Part shown: positions 25,035 to 34,719 of the stretch, piece after piece
Layout of the letters: each line of letters starts with the position of its first letter
Position numbering within the stretch: position 1 is the stretch's first letter
From: JBFLYH01 sp964630235
GTDB lineage: Bacteria; Oederibacteriota; JAAXVQ01; JAUVAV01
DNA length: 64,000 nt
NCBI GenBank assembly: GCA_964630235.1
Contig: CAZVUO010000001.1
Location: forward strand, 434,001-498,000
Direction of reading: 5' to 3'
Notes under the pieces: generated by a model
Databases searched by the model: none
The model's input: the letters and a program-made list of their open reading frames with translations, nothing else
What the model was told of the DNA's origin: nothing
Translations under genes and position numbers: made by a program

Positions 25035-27914
25035 CTATTTAATAATTGCGATTTTCTTTATTACTTTTTCTTCTGTCCCGCTGTCATTTCTAGCCTTAAC
25101 AAGAAGTAAATATACGCCATTCGCCAGATTGCTTGTATTTATCCTTTCCGTATGTTGCCCGCGGGAATAATCTCTAGTAAAAGACAAAACCTCCCGATTG
25201 GTGGTTGTAAATAATTTCGCTGTTATATGCGCTGACTCATTCGTAAAAATAATGATATTGGCAAAATGGCCGCGCGTCGGGTTGGGGGCGGCGTAAACAT
25301 AATCAGCATCTATGATCCTGCCGTTGAAATTGATTAAAGGTGTAGGCGTCGGTGTAACGGTAGGCATTACTGTTGCTGTTGGTGTTGCTGTCGCCGGGAT
25401 TGATTCGGCCGCAAACTGGTATACATTGCCGGTTTCACCCACACCATAGACCTCGTTTCGCCCGTCAGCATCCCCGTCGCCCACAGTCAACGCGACTAAC
25501 TGTTCACCTGCATTTGCCAAATCTTCTGTACGCCAATTGCCGCCAACCCAGCTGTGTTGATACAAATGCCCATCCAGGCCAGTTGCGTAGAGTTCGAGAA
25601 GCCCGTTATTATCTCCATCGCCAATTACAATTTTATTCATTACCGCCCCATCGCTAATTACCGTTTGATTATCCCAAGATGAACCATTCCATTTATACTG
25701 GCGGATCGTGCCGTTGGCATCCCCGCCATAGAGCTCATTGGCTCCGTCGCGATCCAAATCGCCGATCGCCAAGCACTTCATATCGGCCGTACCGCTGAAA
25801 ACCTCCCGAGTAAAAACATTCACATAATCTCGATACCAAGTTTGGTATAATTTTTGATCATTAGACGCAAAATAGACTTCGTTGACTTGATCATTATCAG
25901 CATCACCAGAAACGCCGCACAATACAGTGCTCCCATTTTGAAAAAAGGCGGCGTTATACAAGCAATTATGCTGCAACTTGGTTTGCATTAGATCGCTGCC
26001 GTAAATCACGCACATTTCCGCCAGCCAGCCGTTCGTTTGGTCGGATTTAATCAAAAGCCCACTATATGCGGCAAAACTATTCCCACTCCAACTGCTGCCA
26101 GACCATTGGTATTGGTATAATCGAGGAAAAGAATTAGCCCCATACACTTCCCTGCTGCCATTCAAATCCATATCCATTAAATCCACATCGTGAAAAAAGC
26201 CCGCGCCGGATGTTGGCAGTTCAGATATGGACCAGGAAGTGTTTTTATTATACCGGTGAATTTTGCTGTCACCGTTGGCGACATATATTTCCGGATAACC
26301 ATCCCCCTCTACATCGCCAATAGTGATTCCCATAGCCCCAGGTATTGGCGTGCCTGCCTTGCCCAAGTTATTCATTTGCCATCGCACAGGGGCAGCCACT
26401 GCCTCGCAAACCGTAAAAACACCTTTATAAGTCCGGTTAATGGTATTCGTTGCCAAATACAAATCGTACTGCCCAGGTGCAACGTTTAAACTACACGAAG
26501 CCGTGATTCTCGCATCATTGGCAGCAATACCCGTGGCATTGACCGACTCAGTAGTATTGCGCAGTTGAACTGCAACGACCTTGCCCAGGTTCCAGCCGCG
26601 TATGTTCACATTTACGATTTGCCCTGCCAAGGCTTGGTTTTTATCAATGCCTGTCATAAGCGGCGGATCGTCCTGCGTATCCAAAGTCCCATTGGTTAAA
26701 TAACGCGCTAATAAAATAGCATCATCCACATTAATATACCCAGCCGTCACAAGTTTTCCATCTGGTTGCATTAACAAAGAATGTGCAATTGAATTATTGT
26801 TGCTTCCTAGTATTGTGGTTACAACCCCGCCACCTCCAAAACTGGTATCTAAACTGCCATTTGTTTGATATCGAGCAAGAACAATATTATACTGAGGAAT
26901 AGCACTATTCCAGTTCTGCCCAGCCGCAACCAATTTTCCGTCAGGTTGCTGCACAACTCCATATCCCCACGCTCCCGACCCGATTGTTGTAGTCACAATT
27001 CCCGTTCCATTAAATGTCGTATCCAATGCGCCTTCAGAAGAATATCGCGCCAATGCAAGGCCAGCCAAACCGCTTCCCACTGCCACCAATTTCCCGTCCG
27101 ACTGACGGATAATTTGTTGAATCCCATCGGTGCTTCCCAATGGAGTTGTCACATATCCTGTTCCGCCGCCGCCAAAACTGGTATCCAAACTCCCGTTATC
27201 TAAATAGCGCGCAATTAATAAATTGCCATTCGAATATCCCGCAGCCAACAGTTTCCCTTCGGATGGTTGTATTATGCTAAACACCCTAGAAATGGATCCA
27301 ATAGTCGTTATCACTTTTCCGCTTGTTCCAAACGAAGTGTCAATACTGCCGTCAGATTGATACCTTACCAAGGCAACGGAAATAACAGCGCCGCTTTTTG
27401 TATAACCCGCAGCAACCAATTTGCCGTCAGGTTGTTGAATAACTGAATGAGCTACATCTTCGTCCGAACCTATCGTGGTTGTTGTTGTGCCAAAACTGCC
27501 GAAGGATGTGTCCAAACTGCCATTGCTATTGTATCTAGCGATCGCAAATCTTTTTTGGGAGCTTAATGTGCTCCAGCCCGCGACAACAATTTTACCATCA
27601 AACTGCCGGGTTACTCCGTTAGCGCCACTGGCATCACCAATCACAGTGGTTACCAATCCGCTCACCCCAAAAGTCGTATCTAGGCTTCCATTTAAATCAT
27701 ATTTTGCGATTAAAACCGCATTTTGGATACCCGCCGTATATCCCACAACTATTATTTTCCCGTCAGGTTGAATGACTATTTGGTTAGATCTCATCCAATA
27801 CCCGTCGATGGCCGTGGTTACTGTCCCATTCGTTCCAAATTGCGCCAATAGAACCGTAGACCAGCAAGCTATAAACGCGACAAGAAATAATGTCGTTCTT
27901 CCAATTCCGCGCAT
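25035..27914 (-). CDS. Secreted delta-60 repeat / VCBS repeat protein with C-terminal sorting domain
   Basis: 959 aa with GGGGAG upstream. A signal peptide (1-24) is followed by seven delta-60 repeats (about residues 45-405), each of the form QPDGK(L/I)V..G...NG(S/A)LDTSFG. A second half has six Ca-binding VCBS/FG-GAP-like repeats, e.g. GDVEGDGYPEIYV, GDLDRDGANELYG, GDGDADGRNEVYG. A TATPTATVMPTVTPTPTP linker leads to a C-terminal sorting-like domain (YAAPNPTRGHFANI ... SNLANGVYLLLVKA). Likely a surface-displayed beta-propeller-like protein; binding partner unknown. Base composition is visibly more A+T-rich than the bat genes on either side. It lies 11 nt downstream of the membrane glycosyltransferase-like gene. 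Confidence 0.85.
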   Translation of the reverse strand: MRGIGRTTLFLVAFIACWSTVLLAQFGTNGTVTTAIDGYWMRSNQIVIQPDGKIIVVGYTAGIQNAVLIAKYDLNGSLDTTFGVSGLVTTVIGDASGANGVTRQFDGKIVVAGWSTLSSQKRFAIARYNSNGSLDTSFGSFGTTTTTIGSDEDVAHSVIQQPDGKLVAAGYTKSGAVISVALVRYQSDGSIDTSFGTSGKVITTIGSISRVFSIIQPSEGKLLAAGYSNGNLLIARYLDNGSLDTSFGGGGTGYVTTPLGSTDGIQQIIRQSDGKLVAVGSGLAGLALARYSSEGALDTTFNGTGIVTTTIGSGAWGYGVVQQPDGKLVAAGQNWNSAIPQYNIVLARYQTNGSLDTSFGGGGVVTTILGSNNNSIAHSLLMQPDGKLVTAGYINVDDAILLARYLTNGTLDTQDDPPLMTGIDKNQALAGQIVNVNIRGWNLGKVVAVQLRNTTESVNATGIAANDARITASCSLNVAPGQYDLYLATNTINRTYKGVFTVCEAVAAPVRWQMNNLGKAGTPIPGAMGITIGDVEGDGYPEIYVANGDSKIHRYNKNTSWSISELPTSGAGFFHDVDLMDMDLNGSREVYGANSFPRLYQYQWSGSSWSGNSFAAYSGLLIKSDQTNGWLAEMCVIYGSDLMQTKLQHNCLYNAAFFQNGSTVLCGVSGDADNDQVNEVYFASNDQKLYQTWYRDYVNVFTREVFSGTADMKCLAIGDLDRDGANELYGGDANGTIRQYKWNGSSWDNQTVISDGAVMNKIVIGDGDNNGLLELYATGLDGHLYQHSWVGGNWRTEDLANAGEQLVALTVGDGDADGRNEVYGVGETGNVYQFAAESIPATATPTATVMPTVTPTPTPLINFNGRIIDADYVYAAPNPTRGHFANIIIFTNESAHITAKLFTTTNREVLSFTRDYSRGQHTERINTSNLANGVYLLLVKARNDSGTEEKVIKKIAIIK

Positions 27915-27925
27915 TGTATTCTCCC

Positions 27926-30454
27926 CTACTTTTTTTGTAATCTGTATGCTTGCTCCATACTCGCCAAATCTTTTTGAGCAACTTCATATCCGGGGTTCAT
28001 CCGCAAGGCCTCTTTCATTGCATGTATGGCGTCAAGTGGCTTGCCCATTTCCCAATATAAAACACCCATGTCATGGTAGGTCTCCGGATTCAAGTCGGTC
28101 AAGCGGTCGGCGCTTTCATACATATTTCGAGCTTCAGAATCGCGGCGCTGCCTCTGATACATGCTGGCCAAAACCACATAAGGAGCATTCCATCCTGGTG
28201 CCAGGTTTATTATTTTCAACCATTGTCTCTCCGCTTCTTTCCAATTCCCGGCATTGGTCAGACGCAATGCATGGTCGGCAAGAGGATTTACGATATTCAC
28301 GATTTCCGGGTCATAAGCGAACAGAGGTTTTTCTTGCTTTATAGGGCGCCCCTCGTTTTTATCGTTCAGTATTTCGTAAAGAGCTTGCTGTTCGCTGTAT
28401 GCAATCTTTTTTACATATTGCGCCATTAGTTCCTGCCAGCGCTTCAAGGCATCAGGTGTCCATCTGTAGGGTTCAAATTGACGTGTGCGTACAGCTTCCT
28501 GAGGGTGGACATACAGGTGTGTATGTCCGCTTTCCTGAAGTTTTCTCCATATTTCTATCGTGCTCTTGCTTTCATCTAACCACTTTAAAAGCATATTTGT
28601 ATCATGGGCCGTCGGTGCAGTTATATGCCTTTTGAAATAATACCTCCGCGTCTCGCCAAAAACATATATTTTCGATTGCTTCTGCAACTGGTTGATTACA
28701 TTCGCTATGGGATAATAATTGGTCATCAGCTTTTGCTTCAAATACAGTTCCCTGCTTTGCAGCCCCAAACTGGCTCCCATTGGGTCCCAAAGAGGATAGG
28801 AATACCCCAGGGAATATAGCAAACCCCATCCAACGAGGATCAATATACATAACCTGGCTGTTGTTTTATTAACTATCACTGAGTATTCATGTTTTATCAA
28901 TACTACTGAACCAAGAATGACCAATAAAGGGATTCCTGATATTGCAAACCTAACAAGCCGAGTTTGAGATACCCACAGCAGCAAAGTCAACGTTACAATA
29001 ATAAATAGTGATTTTGTAATTATGTTTCTTTGTTTAATAAAAATTCCTAAAAAAAGATATCCCGGAAGCAAAAATAATAATACTGTTCCAATATAAGTCC
29101 CCATCGTCGGGGTATAAAACGTAAGATCCCACGGGAGCCGGATAATTTGTATCCACGAGTGCAACCCAAATTCTTTCCAGCCTATAGCCATCAATTCGTT
29201 AATTTTTCCAATATCTAAAGCACGAGTGGGAAGGAAATGATATAAAAATGGATATACAGGGTTTCCGGTTATGATTAAATTCTTTATTAACCATGGGGCC
29301 AATACAAGCATCGTGCCAGAAATCATTTTAATCGCAGTATAAATTTCGTTTCTTATTGGTGACTGTTGCATTCGTTTGGCAACAAAATATATCAGCCATG
29401 TAGGGAGTAGCACAAACGCCGAGGTGTATTTACAGCTAAGTGCTGCACCCGTGAGGATTCCCACTAGCCAAGGGCTAGATATTTGATCCTCGTCGGTAAG
29501 CGTTTGGTTCAATGCCACCATTACTGCTACAGTGGCATAAAATCCCGAAGCAATGTCCGCACCAGAAATAGAGGCATTGAAAATGATCAACGGGGTGGTA
29601 AGAAATATTCCCGAAGCCCAAAAGCCGGTTCGCCGATCAAACCACCGCCGCCCTATAGCGAAAACAGTCAGTGATGTCATCACCGCCATGCTGACATTTA
29701 AAAGTCGGCAAAGTTTCTCATCCCCCAGCATCAACGCCCCTGTATAAAGCATTTCCATGCTCATTACCAAATTCGAGAAAAACACGTTTGGTAAAGGCTG
29801 TATTCCACCACGAACTATCCATTGTTCAGGAACTCCAAGATGGTATACCAAAGCATCAAAAAATAATTCTGGTGCGTTGGCTGCTAAACACATGCCCACA
29901 ATCACAAACATACCCATTATGCCTAAAATGCGGTCTTCTAAACTCGGTTGCTTCCCCCACCACCAGCCGGATGCAGGGCGTAATTCTGCCCGCCTTTTCC
30001 AAATATTCCACCCACCCCAAATGGCAAATATCGCATATATAATTATATATACGAGGGTGTGATAGCCTTGAAGTACGCCAAGAAAAAATGTAGCCATTGA
30101 CAGCAAGGCGAAACCCAGTGCAAAACCCAATACTATCTTTTCCAGGCGCGGCCGCGTTGCCGGAAATAACCAATCCAATATTGACAAACCAGTTCCCAGC
30201 GCTCCGACTCCAAACCCAAATAGCAGCGTATAATTTTTAAGAGTGTTTAACCAATGCGCGAAAAACAGGTCAGGCTGGATAGGTCCAAAGCGAGAAAGTG
30301 AAAACAGGGCAATGATTGCCTTAAAGTCGATCGGAAAATGAACAACCGATTGCCACATTAAAATGCTAAACCAAACTAAAACAAACAAAGTAACAAATAC
30401 TTTCCGGGGGCTCTGTGGTTTTATTATATTATTTAGATTAATAAAAGGTGGCAT
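27926..30454 (-). CDS. Multi-pass membrane glycosyltransferase-like (ArnT/PMT type) protein with C-terminal TPRs
   Basis: 842 aa with AGAGGT upstream. About a dozen TM helices occupy residues 18-560, interspersed with loops. APELFFDALVYHLGVPEQW, with an acidic residue after the first periplasmic turn, recalls GT39/GT83-type dolichyl- or polyprenyl-phosphate-sugar glycosyltransferases (GT-C fold). A soluble region of about 130 residues is followed by three TPRs (e.g. YVVLASMYQRQRRDSEARNM; YHDMGVLYWEMGKPLDAI). It probably transfers sugars to protein or lipid on the periplasmic side; donor and acceptor unknown. The downstream secreted delta-60 protein, 11 nt away, is a plausible substrate (inference). 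Confidence 0.7.
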   Translation of the reverse strand: MPPFINLNNIIKPQSPRKVFVTLFVLVWFSILMWQSVVHFPIDFKAIIALFSLSRFGPIQPDLFFAHWLNTLKNYTLLFGFGVGALGTGLSILDWLFPATRPRLEKIVLGFALGFALLSMATFFLGVLQGYHTLVYIIIYAIFAIWGGWNIWKRRAELRPASGWWWGKQPSLEDRILGIMGMFVIVGMCLAANAPELFFDALVYHLGVPEQWIVRGGIQPLPNVFFSNLVMSMEMLYTGALMLGDEKLCRLLNVSMAVMTSLTVFAIGRRWFDRRTGFWASGIFLTTPLIIFNASISGADIASGFYATVAVMVALNQTLTDEDQISSPWLVGILTGAALSCKYTSAFVLLPTWLIYFVAKRMQQSPIRNEIYTAIKMISGTMLVLAPWLIKNLIITGNPVYPFLYHFLPTRALDIGKINELMAIGWKEFGLHSWIQIIRLPWDLTFYTPTMGTYIGTVLLFLLPGYLFLGIFIKQRNIITKSLFIIVTLTLLLWVSQTRLVRFAISGIPLLVILGSVVLIKHEYSVIVNKTTARLCILILVGWGLLYSLGYSYPLWDPMGASLGLQSRELYLKQKLMTNYYPIANVINQLQKQSKIYVFGETRRYYFKRHITAPTAHDTNMLLKWLDESKSTIEIWRKLQESGHTHLYVHPQEAVRTRQFEPYRWTPDALKRWQELMAQYVKKIAYSEQQALYEILNDKNEGRPIKQEKPLFAYDPEIVNIVNPLADHALRLTNAGNWKEAERQWLKIINLAPGWNAPYVVLASMYQRQRRDSEARNMYESADRLTDLNPETYHDMGVLYWEMGKPLDAIHAMKEALRMNPGYEVAQKDLASMEQAYRLQKK

Positions 30455-30644
30455 TATTACCTCTGTCCATATTCCGCTTCAATTATTATGGTTGCTGTAA
30501 AGAAATATTCTGTTCCCCATTAACAACGAGGGCAGTTTAAGTTAGTATTAGCCCTAGAACCCATAGAAGCCAATGCCGTTTAAAACTAAAAACAATCCGG
30601 CTTTTAACAGATGTGTCAGGTGAATACTGTCACTGTACATACCA

Positions 30645-30896
30645 TTACTGTACAACCAACTCTTCTATTTCTTTCCATATTATTGGTTTTGATCCCATTT
30701 TCAACCCGGCACTTTTAATCGTCCGATACATATCTTCCTTTATTTTTATTTTTCCATCACGTATTACTGCGCATAAATTTTCCAATGCTAGTTCCCATTC
30801 ATGCTGTTCAAGATACTCGATTATAATTTCCTTGTCGCGAGCAGATATGCATTTAAGTTCGTTAGTTATTCTTTCTAGGTTTTCTTTAATTCTCAT
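30645..30896 (-). CDS. MafI-like immunity protein
   Basis: 83 aa, with AAGGA 9 nt upstream, starting 12 nt after the toxin stop. The sequence MRIKENLERITNELKCISAR ... EWELALENLCAVIRDGKIKI ... KMGSKPIIWKEIEELV fits the small helical MafI immunity family, whose members neutralise MafB toxins, including EndoU-type ones. It is A+T-rich like the toxin domain it follows. Position and family agree on the role of cytoplasmic immunity to the EndoU domain at 30909-31196. Confidence 0.8.
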   Translation of the reverse strand: MRIKENLERITNELKCISARDKEIIIEYLEQHEWELALENLCAVIRDGKIKIKEDMYRTIKSAGLKMGSKPIIWKEIEELVVQ

Positions 30897-30908
30897 TTAC
30901 CAAATCCT

Positions 30909-32837
30909 TTATTTAATTGCCGGGAATGCTGTAATAATTCCCTCTCCATCTGGTTCAATAATGACGCGTATTCTTACGCCATCTCTTTCTCCGACCACTC
31001 TATATCTTTGTTTTCCATCTACGATCCTATCAGGCTCCCATTTTAAGGTGGGATCCCGTGCTATATCAGATGTATTTTTCATTATTTTATCCTCACTCCA
31101 TGATTCGGGAAAGGGTGTTTTATCCGTTCGTCCAGGATATTTATGACCGCCTTTATTGTCATCCCCTCGAAGTATATGCTGCGTCCTTTTTTCGCTGGCG
31201 ATATTATCTCCTGGTTTACCCGTTTGCCATGCTCTTTTCTTTGCGAGTGTTTCTTCGGTTTCAATTACTGCCTTTTTCTCCGTCCGCTTAATTAAATTCT
31301 TTTCGGTTTGCTTTATTGCCGTTTCGCCGGCATTTTCCGCGAACTCTTTTCCGGCTTTAGAAAGCAGCTTCTTCCCCGCTCCTTTTACAATCCCTTTAAA
31401 CGGGTTCAGCCGATCTGCTTCTTTGAGGACCAGGCCGGTCGCTTTACCGGTATCGTACAACGCCGCCTTGTAGTTCTTGTTTTTAAGGTTCTTCAGGGCG
31501 GACTTGGTATCATCTACTGCCTCAGGCAGGTCTTGACCGATTTTGGGGATGTCCATAACCGCTTCGACCAGGATGTCGCTGCCTGCGGCCGCGGCTTTGG
31601 TAGTCTTGATTTTCGCCTTCTTGGCGGCTTTGGTCAGCCCCTTTTCCTTGTCTGCCTCTTTGTCCATTTCATCGAGCGCTTCCTGGTATTTCCTGGATTT
31701 CTTTTTATAGGCTTCCTCGGTCTCATTGGCAAACTTGACGTTGGGCAGTTCATTTCCCCATCTTTGCGAAGGCCCAAAATAGCCGTCCTTGGCACCTGAA
31801 GCCAGCGCCAATAGACCATTTCCATGTTCTGTTTGGCCTTGTTCCGCAGCAGCAGTTGCCGTTGTCTCTTCTGCGCCGGTTTCACCGGTTTTGTTCCTCG
31901 CCCGCTTCCCGGCCTCGGCTATAGTGTCCGTGGGCAAAAGCGGCATGGGCCAGATGCTTCTGCCCACCGCGCTGGCCCCTGCCGCCAGATAGTCGCCGGC
32001 TGTGCGCGAGGAACCTGGCAAAAAGCCTGAGCCAGAACCTCCAGATAGACTGGCAGTCGAGTTTTGGTCTGTGCTTGTCAGGTTGGGATCAAGGAGCAGG
32101 TCAGCGTCCGAGGGGTCGTAGGACGCGGAAGAACCAGAAAAATCATCGGAATATTCATCATCGAATGATTCGGAATAGTCAGCGCCAGGCAGGGAGTGGT
32201 AGGGCTCCAGCCCCTGCGGCAGGGTCTGCGGATTTGCGGCCGCAGCGTACTGGGGGTACGTTTCCTGGCTGCTGCTGTAGGTGGACCTGGAATACCCTCC
32301 GTTCGGGTAATCATCCGGATCGTAGTCCGCCACTTCGATCCCGCTGCCACGGCCGCCCCTGCCTCCGCCATAGCCAGGCGATCCGCCCCCTCCGCCGCCG
32401 CGGTTCTGGCCGGGGCTTACGGCTGAACCTGGTTCGAGCTCGTACCCTGGCAGGAATACATACGACGGCAGGGAATGCTTGACTGTCAGTTCCCGGATGA
32501 TCGGCACGATCGGCCGCAAGTGGTGGATGATCTCGTATCCTGGCGGGTTGGACTGGTACTTCACCTCGGTCAGCCCTGGCCCCAGCACCCGGCAGATATC
32601 CTCGGCCGTGCGCCGCGCTTCGGCGATGTTCATGTTGTCGAGGGTTGCCAGGCGCGTGGCTTCGTACGCGGCCAGTTCGACCACGATGTGGGCGATCCCC
32701 AGGTGCAGAAGCTGCAGGCAGGCGCCGAACAGGGCGATCAGGATGGGGATGGCCACCACCAGTTCCACCACGGCCTGGCCGGTCTGGGAGCGGCGGAAGA
32801 CGAAGATCAGGTTGTGATTTTGTCGGGCGGGGGTCAT
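30909..32837 (-). CDS. TadE-like N-terminus fused to a C-terminal EndoU nuclease toxin
   Basis: 642 aa. Residues 18-65 (GQAVVELVVAIPILIALFGA...) are a TadE-type single-helix anchor of Tad pilus minor pilins. A Gly/Ser/Tyr-rich linker (about 140-290), a Lys-rich helical pre-toxin region (about 370-520), then residues of about 548-642 form a bacterial EndoU domain: HILRGDDNKGG with the first catalytic His, a second His in GGHKYPG, TPFPESWSEDKI, and VRIRVIIEPDGEGIITAFP. EndoU toxins cleave RNA in target cells. The N-terminus suggests export through, or membrane display by, a Tad-like route. No Tad secretion genes are in the window. The immunity gene follows at once. The toxin end is A+T-richer than the N-terminal half. 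Confidence 0.85.
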   Translation of the reverse strand: MTPARQNHNLIFVFRRSQTGQAVVELVVAIPILIALFGACLQLLHLGIAHIVVELAAYEATRLATLDNMNIAEARRTAEDICRVLGPGLTEVKYQSNPPGYEIIHHLRPIVPIIRELTVKHSLPSYVFLPGYELEPGSAVSPGQNRGGGGGGSPGYGGGRGGRGSGIEVADYDPDDYPNGGYSRSTYSSSQETYPQYAAAANPQTLPQGLEPYHSLPGADYSESFDDEYSDDFSGSSASYDPSDADLLLDPNLTSTDQNSTASLSGGSGSGFLPGSSRTAGDYLAAGASAVGRSIWPMPLLPTDTIAEAGKRARNKTGETGAEETTATAAAEQGQTEHGNGLLALASGAKDGYFGPSQRWGNELPNVKFANETEEAYKKKSRKYQEALDEMDKEADKEKGLTKAAKKAKIKTTKAAAAGSDILVEAVMDIPKIGQDLPEAVDDTKSALKNLKNKNYKAALYDTGKATGLVLKEADRLNPFKGIVKGAGKKLLSKAGKEFAENAGETAIKQTEKNLIKRTEKKAVIETEETLAKKRAWQTGKPGDNIASEKRTQHILRGDDNKGGHKYPGRTDKTPFPESWSEDKIMKNTSDIARDPTLKWEPDRIVDGKQRYRVVGERDGVRIRVIIEPDGEGIITAFPAIK

Positions 32838-32937
32838 GACATATTAGACCATATTCCCGGAAAATTCATTCGCAAGACTTGAAATCTCTAAAAACTCTTT
32901 GTGCTGGCTGGTTGTTGGATACGAAATTAACGATTTT

Positions 32938-34710
32938 CTACCACCCCGGCCCCTGGTACTCGCTCTGCGTCTGGGAATCCTGCGGCCAGTTCTTCTGGAC
33001 CTGGCCCTGCTCCGCGTCCAGGGAGCGCAGAGTGCGCAGGGCGTCCTCTTTGGACATGCCTTTTTGCCTGCGGCCGCTCTGCTCCTCCGAGGTGTTGGCC
33101 TTGCCCTGCTCGGCCTGGCGCTGTTTGGTCTCTTGCTGGGATTCGCTCGGCGGCGCCTTTTCATTTTCCCGCCCCTGCGTGGGCTGGCGGTCCTGGCCCG
33201 GCCGGTCCGCGTCCGCGCCGCCGTCCTTGCCCTTGCCGCTTGCCTGCGACTGCTGTTCCTGCGGCGCGGCCTGGCGGGTGTGCTTCTGGATCTCGCGCAG
33301 GATCAGCTCCAGGTTGTAGCGCGCATCGTCGTCTTCCGGGTCCAGGAGCAGGCAGCGCTTGAAGGCCTCCACGGCCTCGGTCCAGCGTTCGGCCGTGCCG
33401 GTTTTGATGCCCACGTAAAAGGACGTGTACCCGAGGTTGTACCACACGTCACCGGCCAAGCGTCCCTTCGCCTGGGGCTGGGCGCGCTCGAACGCGCGGT
33501 ACGCTTCCAGATACTGGTGCTGGGCCAGGAGCGCGCAGCCGAGATTGTATTCGACCAAGGCCGGAAGCTGGCCGCTCTCCCGCGCCTGGTTGAACAACTG
33601 CTCGGCCCGCTTGAAGTCCTGCCGCTCATACGCGGCCACGCCCTGGTTGACCTGGCGCCGCGCGGAAGCCCAGGCCGGCGCGGCCGCGAACAGGACGATG
33701 GCCGCTGGAACGATCCAGCGCCAGATTTTGAGCGCAAGCTGCCGCCAGTTCGGCCCTTCCCGGCGCCGGCCCAGCAAAAGTTCCAGCCATAGCAGGAAGG
33801 CCGCGGCCAGGGCGGCCAGGGGATAGTGATCCTGCCAGGCGTTCTGTTCCGCGGTAAAAATCTCGATCTTTTCGAGCCGTTTCAGCTCCGCGGTCAGGGC
33901 TTCCTCCTCCCGGCCGCCGGCCGAGAGCCGCTGATAGGTGCCGCCGCCGATCAGGGCGATGCGCTTTAAGCTCTCCTCGTCCAGTTTGGTGACGGCGTTC
34001 TTTTCGCCGGGCACTGCCGCCCCGGCTTCGGTGCCCACGCCCAGGCAGTAGGTGCGGATGCCTTCCTTGTTCGCCTGCTTGACCACGGGCAGGGGTTTGC
34101 CGCCGAAGTTTTCGCCGTCGCTCACGACCACCAGCACGCGGTGTTTGGCGCCCGTGCGCTCAAAGGCTTCCCTGGCCAGGGCCAGCGCCTGGGTGAGATC
34201 CGTCCCTGGGATGGGCGACCAGGACGTCTCCAAATGATCAATCAGCAGCTGGACCGCGCTTTGGTCGCGCGTGAGCGGGCAGGTTAAAAACGCCGTGCCC
34301 GCGAACGGCAGCAGTCCGAAGCGGTTCCCCCGCAGCGTCTCGGCCAGATAGAACAGCGCCTGCTGGGCCCGGCCGAGGCGGCTCGGCGGCATGTCCGTCG
34401 CGTCCATGGAACGCGAAACATCCACCACCAGGATCACGTCCAGTCCCGGGAACGCGGCGTGCCGCACGGCCAGGGCGGTCTGCGGCCTGGCCAGGCCCAC
34501 GGCCAGGCAGGCCCAGGCCGCCAAGACCAGCCCCACGGCCAGGCCGGATTTCAAGCCGCTATTGCCGGCTGTAAGCCTGTCGGACAGGCGCTCGCCCACC
34601 AGCGCCGCGAGCCGGGCGCGCGCCTGGCGCCTTCCCCACCAAAACGCGGCGGCGATCACCGGCAGCAGCCACAGCAGGTTCAGCATTTCGGGTCTGGCGA
34701 AGCGGAACAT
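32938..34710 (-). CDS. BatB/BatC-like protein: von Willebrand A domain plus TPRs
   Basis: 590 aa. Two N-terminal TMs flank an Aerotolerance N-terminal-like segment. The VWA domain has a MIDAS motif DVSRSMDATD (D-x-S-x-S), later SDGENFGG, and a TM (LAALAAAFLLWLELLLG). A second TM precedes TPRs (NQGVAAYERQDFKRAEQLFN; WYNLGYTSFYVGIKTG). The C-terminus is a Gln/Lys/Ser-rich tail. BatB and BatC are thus joined in one polypeptide. Last gene of the moxR-bat run, 9 nt after batA. VWA proteins of this type work with MoxR ATPases, thought to act as chaperones or assembly factors at the membrane. Confidence 0.88.
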   Translation of the reverse strand: MFRFARPEMLNLLWLLPVIAAAFWWGRRQARARLAALVGERLSDRLTAGNSGLKSGLAVGLVLAAWACLAVGLARPQTALAVRHAAFPGLDVILVVDVSRSMDATDMPPSRLGRAQQALFYLAETLRGNRFGLLPFAGTAFLTCPLTRDQSAVQLLIDHLETSWSPIPGTDLTQALALAREAFERTGAKHRVLVVVSDGENFGGKPLPVVKQANKEGIRTYCLGVGTEAGAAVPGEKNAVTKLDEESLKRIALIGGGTYQRLSAGGREEEALTAELKRLEKIEIFTAEQNAWQDHYPLAALAAAFLLWLELLLGRRREGPNWRQLALKIWRWIVPAAIVLFAAAPAWASARRQVNQGVAAYERQDFKRAEQLFNQARESGQLPALVEYNLGCALLAQHQYLEAYRAFERAQPQAKGRLAGDVWYNLGYTSFYVGIKTGTAERWTEAVEAFKRCLLLDPEDDDARYNLELILREIQKHTRQAAPQEQQSQASGKGKDGGADADRPGQDRQPTQGRENEKAPPSESQQETKQRQAEQGKANTSEEQSGRRQKGMSKEDALRTLRSLDAEQGQVQKNWPQDSQTQSEYQGPGW

Positions 34711-34719
34711 ATTCTCCTC

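Noticed and set aside
25200..27800. CRISPR-like regular spacing in the delta-60 gene
   Set aside because: The periodicity comes from protein repeats that are in frame and diverged; no direct repeat with unique spacers.
30613..31146. Plus-strand frame over the immunity and toxin genes
   Set aside because: It runs antisense to both real genes, is Ser/Ile-rich and has no ribosome site.
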